A DNA stretch of 64,000 nucleotides from Tianweitania populi (GTDB lineage Bacteria > Pseudomonadota > Alphaproteobacteria > Rhizobiales > Rhizobiaceae). Below are positions 19,752 to 31,130 of this stretch, piece after piece. The DNA lies in NCBI RefSeq assembly GCF_014652875.1, contig NZ_BMZQ01000002.1, positions 908,501 through 972,500 of the forward strand. The letters run 5' to 3'. The translations under genes and the position numbers were made by a program. Below the pieces are notes generated by a model that had not been told where the DNA came from, searched no databases, and worked only from the letters and a program-made list of their open reading frames with translations. Each line of letters opens with the position of its first letter. Position 1 is the first letter of the stretch.

Positions 19752-20360
19752 TCAGGCCATCATGGTCAAGCGGCCGTCGGCGATCTTCTTTTCAACCCAA
19801 CCGCGCTCGTCCGACCAAGCATGACGCTTCCAACCTTCCCAGGAGAACCCACAAATCTGAACGTGGTGCTCGGGGTAATGGTGGAAGACGTGGCGCAGGC
19901 CGAGATAGCCGGTGCTGGGGAACACGGTCCGCATGCGTTCGCGGGGAATGCCGAGCTCGGCGCAGCCATCCTCGTAGAAGGACGGCGGCATGATCCGCAC
20001 TTCCTTGCCGGCCATGCCGAAGGCTTCAACGGCCTGGATGGTCCAGTCCGCCTTGCGCCCGCGCAGGCTCGACATCCAGTTCGGCCGGATCATGTAGGTG
20101 CGAATGGCGTAGGGGTGGTAGGGGAAAACGATCTCACCGGCGTTCTGCACGATGGCAGAGCGGAAGTAACCGGGATCGCGTAACCGGCGCTGCATGGGCT
20201 TGCCGGAATTGCTCACCATCAGCATGTCGGTCTTGACGCCCGACAGGCCAATGGATTCTTTTGGCTCGTTGAAGCGCAAAACGAAGTCGGCGCTTTCGAC
20301 CTCATCCGTCAGATCGCGCGGCAGCCGGCCATTGCCGACAACGACGACACGGCCGGTCAT
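19752..20360 (-). CDS. GT29 (sialyltransferase-fold)-like glycosyltransferase
   Basis: 202 residues. The N-terminus RVVVVGNGRLPRDLTDEVES and ADFVLRFNEP resemble the large sialylmotif (VVGNxG...D-V-R-N). FPSTGYLGLRHVFHHYPEH and VQICGF resemble the small sialylmotif, and RHAWSDERGWVEK lies where the last His motif is expected. Rhizobial homologues have been labelled 'urease operon accessory protein', but there is no urease gene here. The start is 12 bases behind atpC, so co-transcription with the ATP synthase genes is likely. The assignment is from motifs only; the donor could be another CMP-sugar or something else. Confidence 0.68.
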   Translation of the reverse strand: MTGRVVVVGNGRLPRDLTDEVESADFVLRFNEPKESIGLSGVKTDMLMVSNSGKPMQRRLRDPGYFRSAIVQNAGEIVFPYHPYAIRTYMIRPNWMSSLRGRKADWTIQAVEAFGMAGKEVRIMPPSFYEDGCAELGIPRERMRTVFPSTGYLGLRHVFHHYPEHHVQICGFSWEGWKRHAWSDERGWVEKKIADGRLTMMA

Positions 20361-20372
20361 AGCCGTTCAACC

Positions 20373-20771
20373 TCAGACTGCGTCGCCGAGAGCGGACAGA
20401 TGATGCAGGAACTCTTCGGCGCGGGTGCGGGCATGATCGTCCGGCGCGCTGCCGATATCGGCGCGTGCGCGTTCAACGCGGGCCGTAATGTCGGCCTTGT
20501 CGAGCGTATCGATATGCGTGGCCGACTCAGCCAGAAGGGTGCAGGTGTCCGGAAGAATATCTGCGAAGCCGCCATACACGACGTAACGATCTTCCTTGCC
20601 GGAAACCGTCTTCACCGTCACGATGCCGGGCTTGATCGTGGTCATCACCGGCGAATGGTTCGCCATCACCGTCATTTCGCCTTCGGTGGCGGGAATGACA
20701 ATCGATTCAACGCTTTCCGAAACGAGCAGGCGTTCCGGCGAAACGAGTTCGAACTTGTAGGGCTCGGCCAT
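20373..20771 (-). CDS. atpC: F1Fo ATP synthase epsilon subunit
   Basis: 132 residues. The N-terminal beta-sandwich (FELVSPERLLVSESVESIVIPATEGEMTV, MANHSPVMTTIKPGIV) and C-terminal helical hairpin (ADITARVERARADIG) are intact. Epsilon sits on the central stalk and can inhibit ATP hydrolysis. It is the last F1 gene of the minus-strand operon atpH-A-G-D-C; the gap to atpD is 66 bases, and the next gene starts 12 bases downstream. Confidence 0.96.
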   Translation of the reverse strand: MAEPYKFELVSPERLLVSESVESIVIPATEGEMTVMANHSPVMTTIKPGIVTVKTVSGKEDRYVVYGGFADILPDTCTLLAESATHIDTLDKADITARVERARADIGSAPDDHARTRAEEFLHHLSALGDAV

Positions 20772-20837
20772 GACGTCTCACATATCAGCTGAAATGACCG
20801 GCGATGAAAACTCGCCGGTCATGGGATGCTTGGTTGA

Positions 20838-22334
<1,497 letters not shown>

Positions 22335-23219
22335 TTAGAGCGCTTCCGCGCCCGAAATAATTTCGATGAGTTCCTTGGTGATCTGCGCCTGACGCTGACG
22401 GTTGTAGGTAATCGTCAGACGGTTGATCATGTCACCGGCATTGCGCGTCGCATTGTCCATGGCGCTCATCTTGGCACCCATCTCACCAGCGACGTTTTCA
22501 AGCAGCGCACGGAAAATCTGGACGGAAATGTTGCGCGGGATGAGATCGTTGAGGATCTCAGCTGGATCCGGCTCATACTCATAGACGGCGCCGTTCGTCC
22601 CCGAAACAGCACCAGCCACAGCCGGCAAGCTCGCCGGGATGATCTGCTGTGCGGTCGGAACCTGGCTGATCACCGACTTGAACTCGGAATAGAACAGGGT
22701 GCAGACGTCAAACTCGCCGGCATTGAACATCTCAATAACGCGGCGGGCGATTGCTTCCGCATTGGTGAAGCCGATCTGCTTGACTTCGCGCAGTTCGACC
22801 TTCTCGACGATCAGCGAGGCGAACTCGCGGCGCAGGATGTCGTTGCCCTTCTTGCCAACGGTGAAGATCTTCACCGTCTTGCCTTCGGCGATCAGCTTGC
22901 GAGCATGATCCCTGGCAAAGCGCGCGATCTGGCTGTTGAAGGCGCCGGCCAAACCGCGGTCGGCGGTCGCAACAACGAGCAGATGCACGTCGCTCTTGCC
23001 CGTGCCCGTCATCAGGGCAGGGGCGTCACCGCCATCGGCAACGGCCTGGCTGATATTGGCCAGAACGGCTGCCATGCGCGTGGAATAAGGCCGCGCGGCT
23101 TCCGCTGCTTCCTGGGCACGACGCAGCTTCGCCGCGGCGACCATCTGCATCGCCTTGGTGATCTTCTGCGTCGCCTTAACCGAAGCGATGCGGTTGCGAA
23201 GTTCTTTCAGGGAAGCCAT
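22335..23219 (-). CDS. atpG: F1Fo ATP synthase gamma subunit
   Basis: 294 residues. The N-terminal [24 protein letters not shown] and C-terminal [19 protein letters not shown] helices of the rotating coiled-coil shaft are both intact. Gamma couples rotation of the Fo ring to the catalytic sites. It lies 24 bases behind atpA. Confidence 0.98.
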   Translation of the reverse strand: MASLKELRNRIASVKATQKITKAMQMVAAAKLRRAQEAAEAARPYSTRMAAVLANISQAVADGGDAPALMTGTGKSDVHLLVVATADRGLAGAFNSQIARFARDHARKLIAEGKTVKIFTVGKKGNDILRREFASLIVEKVELREVKQIGFTNAEAIARRVIEMFNAGEFDVCTLFYSEFKSVISQVPTAQQIIPASLPAVAGAVSGTNGAVYEYEPDPAEILNDLIPRNISVQIFRALLENVAGEMGAKMSAMDNATRNAGDMINRLTITYNRQRQAQITKELIEIISGAEAL

Positions 23220-23243
23220 GCGGCGGCTCTATCCTCGGGTCGG

Positions 23244-24772
<1,529 letters not shown>

Positions 24773-24773
<1 letters not shown>

Positions 24774-25333
24774 CAGCCGACCTCTTTCAGTGCGAGCTTA
24801 AGCGAAGCGAGTTTCGTTTTGAGCGACGTGTCGATCTGGCGTGAGCCCATCTTGACGACGAGGCCGCCGAGAAGGGTCGGATCAACAGTCACGTTGATTG
24901 ATACGTCCTTGTTGGCGATGCTTTTCAGCGCAGCCTTCAATTCGGATTCTTGGGTTTCCGTCAGCGCATGCGCCGTGGTGACCTCGGCCGTTGCTTCGCC
25001 GCGATGATCGGCAGCGATGCGGCGGAAGGCCTGGATCATGCCGGGAACGGCGAACAAACGGCGGTTCTGCGCAACAACCTGCAGGAAATTGGCGACCAAA
25101 CCGGTGATGCCGGCCTGACGCAGCACGGCGGCGAGCGCCTTTTCCTGGTCTTCAGCGGAAAAAACCGGGCTCTTGATGAGGCGGGTCAGATCCTCGCTCT
25201 CATGAAGCAGAGCCTCGAAACGGGTGAGATCAGCCTCAACAGCGGGGATGCTGTTTGTTTCGCGCGCGAGGTCGAACAATGATCCCGCGTAGCGGTCGGC
25301 AACACCAGCGATCAGCGAAGTGGATTGAGCCAC
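24773..25333 (-). CDS. atpH: F1Fo ATP synthase delta subunit (OSCP)
   Basis: 186 residues with the OSCP pattern [16 protein letters not shown] at the N-terminus and [28 protein letters not shown] at the C-terminus. It links the F1 head to the peripheral stalk. It is the first gene of the F1 operon. The Fo genes (atpI, B, E, F) are not next to it, as is usual in alphaproteobacteria. The operon promoter should lie in 25334-25570, but no clear -35/-10 pair could be chosen. Confidence 0.96.
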
Positions 25334-25574
25334 GTTACGTCTTTTCTCTCTGCCTTGAGGGCCGCAGGGTTAAGGACCGCAGATTGTGGCGCGAGCACTT
25401 GGACTCTGGCTTAAATCTTTGACCTTGTGTGCAAATCAGGCTGAAGCAAGCGGCTTTGCCACCCCCTCCGGCCAAAAGTCGATTGCCGTCTAGCACAGGC
25501 AAAACGGTGCCGCAACATAGCGGACGGCCACGATTTGAACAGATTTGTCGCAGCGGACCGAAGCGTCCCGTCGA

Positions 25575-25970
25575 TCAGGCGACGAATCCCAGCGCGAAGG
25601 CCAGCGCCAGTCCAGCCAGAGCGCATTCCAGCACGAGGCGCATCCAGTTGAAGGGCGTGCTCGCCTTGTCGGAAAGGATCGAAACCAGGCGGCCGAAGGC
25701 AGTGAAAGCCCAGGAAAAGCCCAATGCCAGATAGACCCAGAACTGGCCGGTGAGCAGGCAGCAGAGCCCAACGCCGAGATAAAAACCCGCTATGGTCGCG
25801 CGTCCCTCGCTGATCGCTTCGGGATGCCCAGGCAGCGGAGCAATGCGCAGGATGCGGAACGACAAGGCCGGCGCGATCAGCAAAGCCAGGCCAAACAAAA
25901 CCGTGATCGCGGCGGATGTGAAAGCCAGCCACTCGCCATTCGTGATTGGCCAGGGAAATGCGAGGTTCAT
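25575..25970 (-). CDS. Small integral membrane protein (DUF4345-like)
   Basis: 131 residues with four hydrophobic segments (about 15-35, 57-75, 77-97 and 108-129) and little else. The pattern EGRATIAGFYLGVGLCCLL and FWVYLALGFSWAFTAFGRL fits the DUF4345-type membrane family. Function is unknown. It stands between priA and the atp operon on the same strand, with about 240 bases to atpH. AGGA precedes the ATG. It could be an unrelated four-helix membrane protein. Confidence 0.65.
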   Translation of the reverse strand: MNLAFPWPITNGEWLAFTSAAITVLFGLALLIAPALSFRILRIAPLPGHPEAISEGRATIAGFYLGVGLCCLLTGQFWVYLALGFSWAFTAFGRLVSILSDKASTPFNWMRLVLECALAGLALAFALGFVA

Positions 25971-26051
25971 GCGGATCCTGCGAATCGCTCAGTTTGGCTG
26001 TTCTAGCGCGAGAGGGGTTGCGTTTGCATCACCGCAGCTGAAGCATCGCAC

Positions 26052-28244
26052 TTACAGGAAACTCTGCGGGTCGATGTCGACCTGGACCCGCAGCGATCCA
26101 CGCGACTTGGGGCCGGTGGCGAGCAGGGTGCGGATGTAAGTCTGGATGTCGGCCTTGCGTTCGCCCTGGATCAGCAGGCGGAAACGATGGCGGCCGGCGA
26201 TGAGTGCCAGCGGGGCTTCGGCCGGGCCGAGAATGTCGATGAGGTCGGATTCGGGTGCTGCGCGGCGCAGGGCGCGGGCGTGGGTTTCGGCTTCGGCCTT
26301 GGTTTCGCCGCTGACGATGATGGCGGCCAGACGACCGAAGGGGGGAAGGTGGCCGCGGCGGCGTTCGGCGATTTCCTGCGCATAAAAGGCGTCCGAATTG
26401 CCTGAGACCAGCGCACGCATCACGGGATGATCGGGCTGGTAGGTCTGGATCAGGCCACGGCTCGCCTTGCCGGTGCGGCCCGCACGGCCCGTCACCTGGC
26501 TGAGCAGCTGGAAGGTGCGCTCGGCAGCGCGGGGATCGCCATTGGCAAGGCCGAGGTCGCCATCCACGACGCCGACCATCGTCATGTTGGGGAAGTTGTG
26601 ACCCTTCGCGACGAGCTGCGTGCCGATCACGATATCGGCCTCGCCCTTGGCGATGGCTTCGAGTTCCAGCCTCAACCGCTTGGTGCCGCCCAGCATGTCG
26701 GACGACAGCACGATCGTGCGCGCGTCGGGAAAGGCCGCGTCCACTTCCTCGGCGATCCGCTCCACGCCAGGGCCGCAGGCGACGAGATGATCGAGCGTGC
26801 CGCATTCCGGGCAGGCATCCGGCTTAGGTTCATGATGGCCGCAATGATGACAGATCAGCTGGCCGCGAAAACGGTGTTCCACCAGCCAGCTCGAGCACTG
26901 CGGGCATTGAAAGCGGTGACCACACACGCGGCACAGCGTCAGCGGGGCATAGCCGCGACGATTGAGGAACAGCAGCGCCTGTTCGCCGCTCTCCACACTT
27001 TCGCGCATGGCGTCGATGAGAACCGGCGACAGGAAGTTGCCGCGGGCGGGCGGGGCGCGGCGCATGTCCACGGCCCGAATCGATGGAAGGGCGGCTTCGG
27101 CATAGCGGGCGGGCAGCGAAACGAGGCCGTAGCGCCCGCTCGTTGCGTTGACGCGGCTTTCCACCGATGGCGTGGCAGATGCCAGCACCACCGGGAAACC
27201 GCCGAGCTGGCCCTGCACTACCGCCATGTCGCGCGCATTATAGAAGACGCGATCTTCCTGCTTGTAGGCGGGATCGTGTTCTTCATCGACCACGATCAGG
27301 CCGAGTTCCTTGAAAGGCAGGAACAGGGCCGAGCGCGCCCCGGCGACCACGCGCACGCGGCCTTCCGCGACCTGCCGCCAGACGCGCTCGCGCATCCGGG
27401 GAGCGAGATCGGAATGCCATTCGGCGGGCTTGGCGCCGAAGCGATCATGGAAGCGGTCGAGGAAGGCTTGAGTCAGCGCGATTTCCGGCACGAGAACCAG
27501 CACCTGACGGCCCTCCTTGAGGGCTGCGGCAATGGCTTCGAAATAGACTTCCGTCTTGCCCGAGCCGGTGACGCCATCGATCAGCGACACGGAAAAGGCG
27601 TCGTCGGTGATGCGCAGCCGCAAGGCTTCGGCCGCTTCTGCCTGGCCGTCGCTCAACGTGGGCGCGGCGTAATCCGGATCGGGTTCGGCAACCACGGGCC
27701 GCGTGGGGATCTGCACCTTTTCGAACACGCCTTGCGCGGCCAGCCCATCCACCACGGTCATCGACACGCCGGCGGCATGGGCGAGGCCGGAGCGTGTCCA
27801 GGCCAGGTCGCCGCCGTGTTCTTCCACGATGGACAGTACCCGGGTGCGTGCCGGCGTCATGCGATCGGGATGGCGGTTGGTCAGCACCAGACCGTCGATA
27901 TCAGGCTCGGGATCGAAGGCGGTCGGCACGCGCAGTATCATGCGCGCGACCATGCCGGGCGCGGCCAGCGTGTAGCCTGCAACCCATTCCACGAAGCGGC
28001 GCATGCGCTCCGTGACAGGCGGGCAATCGAACACTTCCGAGATCGGCCTGAGCTTGCGCGCATCCACCGAGCCGCCTTCGCCGTCCCAAACGATCCCGGC
28101 GACTTCGCGCGGTCCAAGCGGGACGCGCACGATCGAGCCCGGCACGACCTGCATGCCGGGTGGAACTTGGTAGGAATATGGAGCTTCGGCAGGCATCGGC
28201 ACGAGAACCGGCACCACGCGAACCCCAAGCGAATCTTGCGTCAT
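26052..28244 (-). CDS. priA: Primosomal replication restart helicase PriA
   Basis: 730 residues. An N-terminal DNA-binding domain (VVPVLVPMPAEAPYSYQVP) leads into the helicase core with Walker A DGVTGSGKTEVYF and the DEEHDPAYKQED box. The zinc-binding region has four CxxC-type pairs (CRVCGHRFQCPQC, CHHCG, CPECG), and motif V/VI contains QVTGRAGRTGK. PriA is a 3'-5' helicase that reloads the replisome at stalled forks. It is divergent from the aldolase gene with 108 bases between starts. Confidence 0.97.
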   Translation of the reverse strand: MTQDSLGVRVVPVLVPMPAEAPYSYQVPPGMQVVPGSIVRVPLGPREVAGIVWDGEGGSVDARKLRPISEVFDCPPVTERMRRFVEWVAGYTLAAPGMVARMILRVPTAFDPEPDIDGLVLTNRHPDRMTPARTRVLSIVEEHGGDLAWTRSGLAHAAGVSMTVVDGLAAQGVFEKVQIPTRPVVAEPDPDYAAPTLSDGQAEAAEALRLRITDDAFSVSLIDGVTGSGKTEVYFEAIAAALKEGRQVLVLVPEIALTQAFLDRFHDRFGAKPAEWHSDLAPRMRERVWRQVAEGRVRVVAGARSALFLPFKELGLIVVDEEHDPAYKQEDRVFYNARDMAVVQGQLGGFPVVLASATPSVESRVNATSGRYGLVSLPARYAEAALPSIRAVDMRRAPPARGNFLSPVLIDAMRESVESGEQALLFLNRRGYAPLTLCRVCGHRFQCPQCSSWLVEHRFRGQLICHHCGHHEPKPDACPECGTLDHLVACGPGVERIAEEVDAAFPDARTIVLSSDMLGGTKRLRLELEAIAKGEADIVIGTQLVAKGHNFPNMTMVGVVDGDLGLANGDPRAAERTFQLLSQVTGRAGRTGKASRGLIQTYQPDHPVMRALVSGNSDAFYAQEIAERRRGHLPPFGRLAAIIVSGETKAEAETHARALRRAAPESDLIDILGPAEAPLALIAGRHRFRLLIQGERKADIQTYIRTLLATGPKSRGSLRVQVDIDPQSFL

Positions 28245-28352
28245 TGCGCGTGACCTTGCCGCTTTCTTGCGCTAGAGCAAGGCCCATCAGACAAGGGGCT
28301 TGAAGACCCGCTTGTCATCCCCGCGATCATGCGAATACCAAGGAGACCAGCC

Positions 28353-29006
28353 ATGAAGTTTTTCGTCGATACCGCTGACGTCAAGGACATCCGTGAGCTG
28401 AACGATCTCGGTCTGCTCGACGGCGTCACCACCAATCCGTCGCTGATCCTCAAGTCCGGCGGCTCGATCGCCGAAGTCACCAAGGAAATCTGCTCCATCG
28501 TCGAAGGCCCGGTTTCGGCCGAGGTTGTGGCGATCGAGTATGACGAGATGATGCGCGAAGCCGACTTCCTGTCGAAGATCGCCGACAATGTCTGCATCAA
28601 GCTGCCGCTGACCCTGCCCGGCCTTAAGGCCTGCCGTGCGATCACCGGCGACGGCCGCCTCGTCAATGTCACGCTCTGCTTCTCGGCCAACCAGGCGCTT
28701 CTCGCCGCCAAAGCCGGTGCTACCTTCATCTCGCCCTTTATCGGCCGCGTCGACGACATGGGTCTGGATGGTATGGAGCTGATCCAGGAAATCCGTCAGA
28801 TTTACGACAACTACGATTACAGCACGGAAATCCTGGCGGCCTCGATCCGCACCGTGAACCATGTCAAGCAGGCCGCGCTGATCGGCGCCGACGTCATCAC
28901 CGCACCGCCCGCCACGCTCAAGGCCCTGGTGAAGCATCCGCTCACCGACAAGGGCCTCGAGACCTTCCTTGCCGACTGGGCCAAGACCGGCCAGAAGATC
29001 GGCTGA
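28353..29006 (+). CDS. fsa: Fructose-6-phosphate aldolase / transaldolase-like protein
   Basis: 217 residues from the ATG at 28353, preceded by CAAGGAGA; an upstream in-frame start at 28329 has no ribosome site. Motifs are [23 protein letters not shown], the Schiff-base lysine in CIKLPLT (Lys83) and [13 protein letters not shown]. Members either cleave fructose 6-phosphate or act as short transaldolases, and the sequence does not settle which. A textbook terminator follows 20 bases after the stop. Confidence 0.92.
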   Translation: MKFFVDTADVKDIRELNDLGLLDGVTTNPSLILKSGGSIAEVTKEICSIVEGPVSAEVVAIEYDEMMREADFLSKIADNVCIKLPLTLPGLKACRAITGDGRLVNVTLCFSANQALLAAKAGATFISPFIGRVDDMGLDGMELIQEIRQIYDNYDYSTEILAASIRTVNHVKQAALIGADVITAPPATLKALVKHPLTDKGLETFLADWAKTGQKIG

Positions 29007-29025
29007 TTATAGCGGCTGAATGCGT

Positions 29026-29053
29026 AAAAGCCCGGGCAATGCCCGGGCTTTTT
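29026..29053 (+). terminator. Rho-independent terminator of the aldolase gene
   Basis: AAAAGCCCGGGC (29026-29037), loop AAT and GCCCGGGCTTTTT (29041-29053): a perfect GC-rich stem with a T run. Confidence 0.92.
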
Positions 29054-29063
29054 GTTTGGAGTC

Positions 29064-29149
29064 GTGCGTCCTTCGAGGCTCGCCCGAATGGGGTTGTGCT
29101 TTGTTCGATAAACCCTGTGCGGGCTCGCACCTCAGGATGAGGACGGTTG
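29064..29149. repeat. Dispersed repeat, copy A (split by about 43 bases)
   Basis: GTGCGTCCTTCGAGGCTCGC at the left and CACCTCAGGATGAGGACGG at the right are the reverse complement of copies B and C, with about 43 unrelated bases between the halves. Elements with CCTCATCCTGAGG and CCTCGAAGGAC ends are common intergenic repeats in Hyphomicrobiales. Confidence 0.7.
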
Positions 29150-29226
29150 CGAGAGGGTTGAGATGGCTTGCCTGCGAGTAAGCAAACTTCGTGCCCTGGT
29201 GCCCCAGACAATCGTGCCAAAACACC

Positions 29227-29275
29227 AACCGTCCTCATCCTGAGGCGCGAGCGCAGCGAGCCTCGAAGGACACAC
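29227..29275. repeat. Dispersed repeat, copy B
   Basis: Starts AACCGTCCTCATCCTGAGG and ends GAGCCTCGAAGGACACAC; the inner GAGGC/GCCTC pair can form a hairpin over CGAGCGCAGCG. It matches copy C in 45 of 49 positions as aligned by eye and is inverted relative to copy A. Confidence 0.75.
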
Positions 29276-29423
29276 CCCCGCTTCTGCAAGCTCCGATGAT
29301 GCCGGTCCTGCTTGTTCGATTGTCAGGGATGGACACCCGCAATGATCGTTCAGGCATGAATCCTCGGGTCAAGCCCAGGGATGACGAGGTCACGACCGGC
29401 GTACGGGATGGAGCTTGCGCGCC

Positions 29424-29472
29424 AACCGTCCTCATCCTGAGACGCCAGCGCAGCGAGCCTCGAAGGACGCAC
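29424..29472. repeat. Dispersed repeat, copy C
   Basis: Same element and orientation as copy B, with small differences in the middle (GAGACGCCAGCGCAGC), ending CCTCGAAGGACGCAC. It lies just behind the 3' end of the acyltransferase gene. The whole 29007-29489 gap (483 bases) holds the terminator and these three copies, and I see no gene in it. Confidence 0.75.
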
Positions 29473-29489
29473 TACGCTTATTGCGTGGC

Positions 29490-30377
29490 TCAGAACTCGG
29501 CGTTCGGATTGGTCTTCAGCGTGTCGACCGTAAAGGTCTGGAGCCTTGCGGTCAGCTCGGCCGGGTCGCCGTCGAGCTGGTCCGGTTCGATCGCCTTGCC
29601 GACATGGAAGGTGAACTTCATGCCCTTCTTGTTCAGCAGCTCACGAAACAGCGTCATGTCGCGCAGTTCGGTGGAATGCTTGGACAGGAAGTAGAACAGG
29701 CCGGAATTGCGGGCGGAGATATTCACCGGCACGACAGGGAACTTGTAGCGCCGCGCCAGGGCGACAAAGGACGTCTGCCACGGACGCTCTGTCAGCTTGC
29801 CCTCATTCCAGTACGCGATGCGGCCGGCCGGGAACAGCACGATGGCCCGCTTTTCCTGGAAGGCGCGCGCCGTCAGCTCCAGGGTTTCGCGGCTCTTGGC
29901 ATGGCTCTTCTCGCCGGCGCGCCACTCCACGGGAATGATCACGTCGCGGAATTGCGGCGCAACGCGCTGCGCATCGCGATTGGCGAAGATGGCGATGTCC
30001 TTGCGGACCTTGTTCACGAGATCGAAAGCCGCAATCCCGTCGGCGATGCCGGTCGGGTGGCTCGGCGCCAGGATGACGCCGCCGGTTGCCGGGATGTTTT
30101 CCAGCCCGGTGATGGTGAGATCGAGCTGCAGCACCTTGCTGATGAAGTCGAGCGCGTCCCAGCCCGGCAGTGGCGCGATGCGGTCGGCCATGCGCACGGC
30201 CTGATGATAATGCATCAACCGGAACAAGAGCGGCTTGGCTAAGGGCCAAAGGGGGTGACGTGACAGGTTGGTCGTGCGCTCATCGATCAGGCGATCGATG
30301 ATATGCCGGTCATCCGCCGGAAAGAGTTCCGCCGGAAAACTGCCGACCCCGGTCGTGACCGAAGGTCTCACTGTCAT
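29490..30377 (-). CDS. 1-acyl-glycerol-3-phosphate acyltransferase-like (PlsC superfamily) protein
   Basis: 295 residues from the ATG at 30377; ATG 30392 and a TTG at 30470 are alternatives and none has a strong ribosome site. The acyltransferase core shows APSHPTGIADG where the usual HX4D box would stand (here HX5D) and VLFPAGRIAYW as the phosphate-binding FPEG-like motif. A C-terminal FYFLSKHSTELRDMTLFRELLNKKG follows. No clear membrane segment is seen. It probably acylates a lysophospholipid or a related acceptor, but the substrate is not predictable. It follows lptE on the same strand by about 95 bases. Confidence 0.8.
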   Translation of the reverse strand: MTVRPSVTTGVGSFPAELFPADDRHIIDRLIDERTTNLSRHPLWPLAKPLLFRLMHYHQAVRMADRIAPLPGWDALDFISKVLQLDLTITGLENIPATGGVILAPSHPTGIADGIAAFDLVNKVRKDIAIFANRDAQRVAPQFRDVIIPVEWRAGEKSHAKSRETLELTARAFQEKRAIVLFPAGRIAYWNEGKLTERPWQTSFVALARRYKFPVVPVNISARNSGLFYFLSKHSTELRDMTLFRELLNKKGMKFTFHVGKAIEPDQLDGDPAELTARLQTFTVDTLKTNPNAEF

Positions 30378-30473
30378 GACACCGTGCCCCATGACCTGTT
30401 GTTTGGACAGCGAGCATGACGCGGGGATGACGCGGGCGCCACAACTTTCTGGCCGGTCTGAAGCCGGCAAGTC

Positions 30474-31130
30474 TTAGTTCGCAATCGACCCTCGAGTCTG
30501 GTTGCCGGGCCGCGGCGTGACCTCGGCGATCGGGGCCGAAACGCTGGACTTGGCGCCGAAGCCTGCCGGCTGCGACAGGTCCTGCGCGATGGCCAGACGA
30601 AGCAGTTCGGCGAGTTCGCGACCCGCACGCTCCTGCGCATCGCGCTCGGCGCGCAAAGCGGAAAACTGCTGGCGCGGCACGTCGAAGGACGAAACAACCT
30701 GGCGGCTGCCGGTGCGAATCACCTGGCCGGTTGTTGTGTCCGTGATGTCGTAAGCGCCGCGCATGGTGACGGCACCTGCGGTGGGCTCGTCTTCGCTCGT
30801 GCGCTGGACATAAGCGGCTGAAGAGGTTTCCGACGTAACGTTGAGGCCCACGGAATAGCGTGTGGTGGCCTGTGGCTTGGCGCCGCCGTTCAACAGAAAC
30901 ACCAGCTGGTTGCGCACGATTTGCGCCGGGCGGCTGCCGACAGCCTTGACGCTGATCGAGGACAAGGGCGTCACATCGCCGGTTGCGCCGCTGACCAGCG
31001 TTCCGCCGCTGCCATAAAGCGGGCGGGCCTGACAGCCGGCGGCAAGGCCGAGCAGGCCTGCTGCAACAAGGAGGAGGGCGGGGCGCAGGAACCGGACCGC
31101 GCCAGAGTTACGAACGTCAACCGACGACAT
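30474..31130 (-). CDS. lptE: LPS-assembly lipoprotein LptE
   Basis: 218 residues. An N-terminal lipoprotein signal ([20 protein letters not shown]) puts the lipidated Cys at about residue 33. [10 protein letters not shown] start and the domain [27 protein letters not shown] are typical of LptE/RlpB. It plugs the LptD barrel in the outer membrane and delivers LPS to the surface. Its start overlaps the end of leuS by 14 bases, the standard leuS-lptE arrangement. The usual third gene, holA, is not behind it. Confidence 0.9.
   Translation of the reverse strand: MSSVDVRNSGAVRFLRPALLLVAAGLLGLAAGCQARPLYGSGGTLVSGATGDVTPLSSISVKAVGSRPAQIVRNQLVFLLNGGAKPQATTRYSVGLNVTSETSSAAYVQRTSEDEPTAGAVTMRGAYDITDTTTGQVIRTGSRQVVSSFDVPRQQFSALRAERDAQERAGRELAELLRLAIAQDLSQPAGFGAKSSVSAPIAEVTPRPGNQTRGSIAN

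Noticed and set aside
19752..20360. Label 'urease operon accessory protein' for the GT29-like gene
   Set aside because: No urease gene is near, and the motifs point to a glycosyltransferase; the label is a historical annotation.
26427..28253. 608-codon plus-strand frame opposite priA
   Set aside because: Shadow frame: no ribosome site, His/Arg/Gly-rich composition, and priA on the other strand has full helicase motifs.
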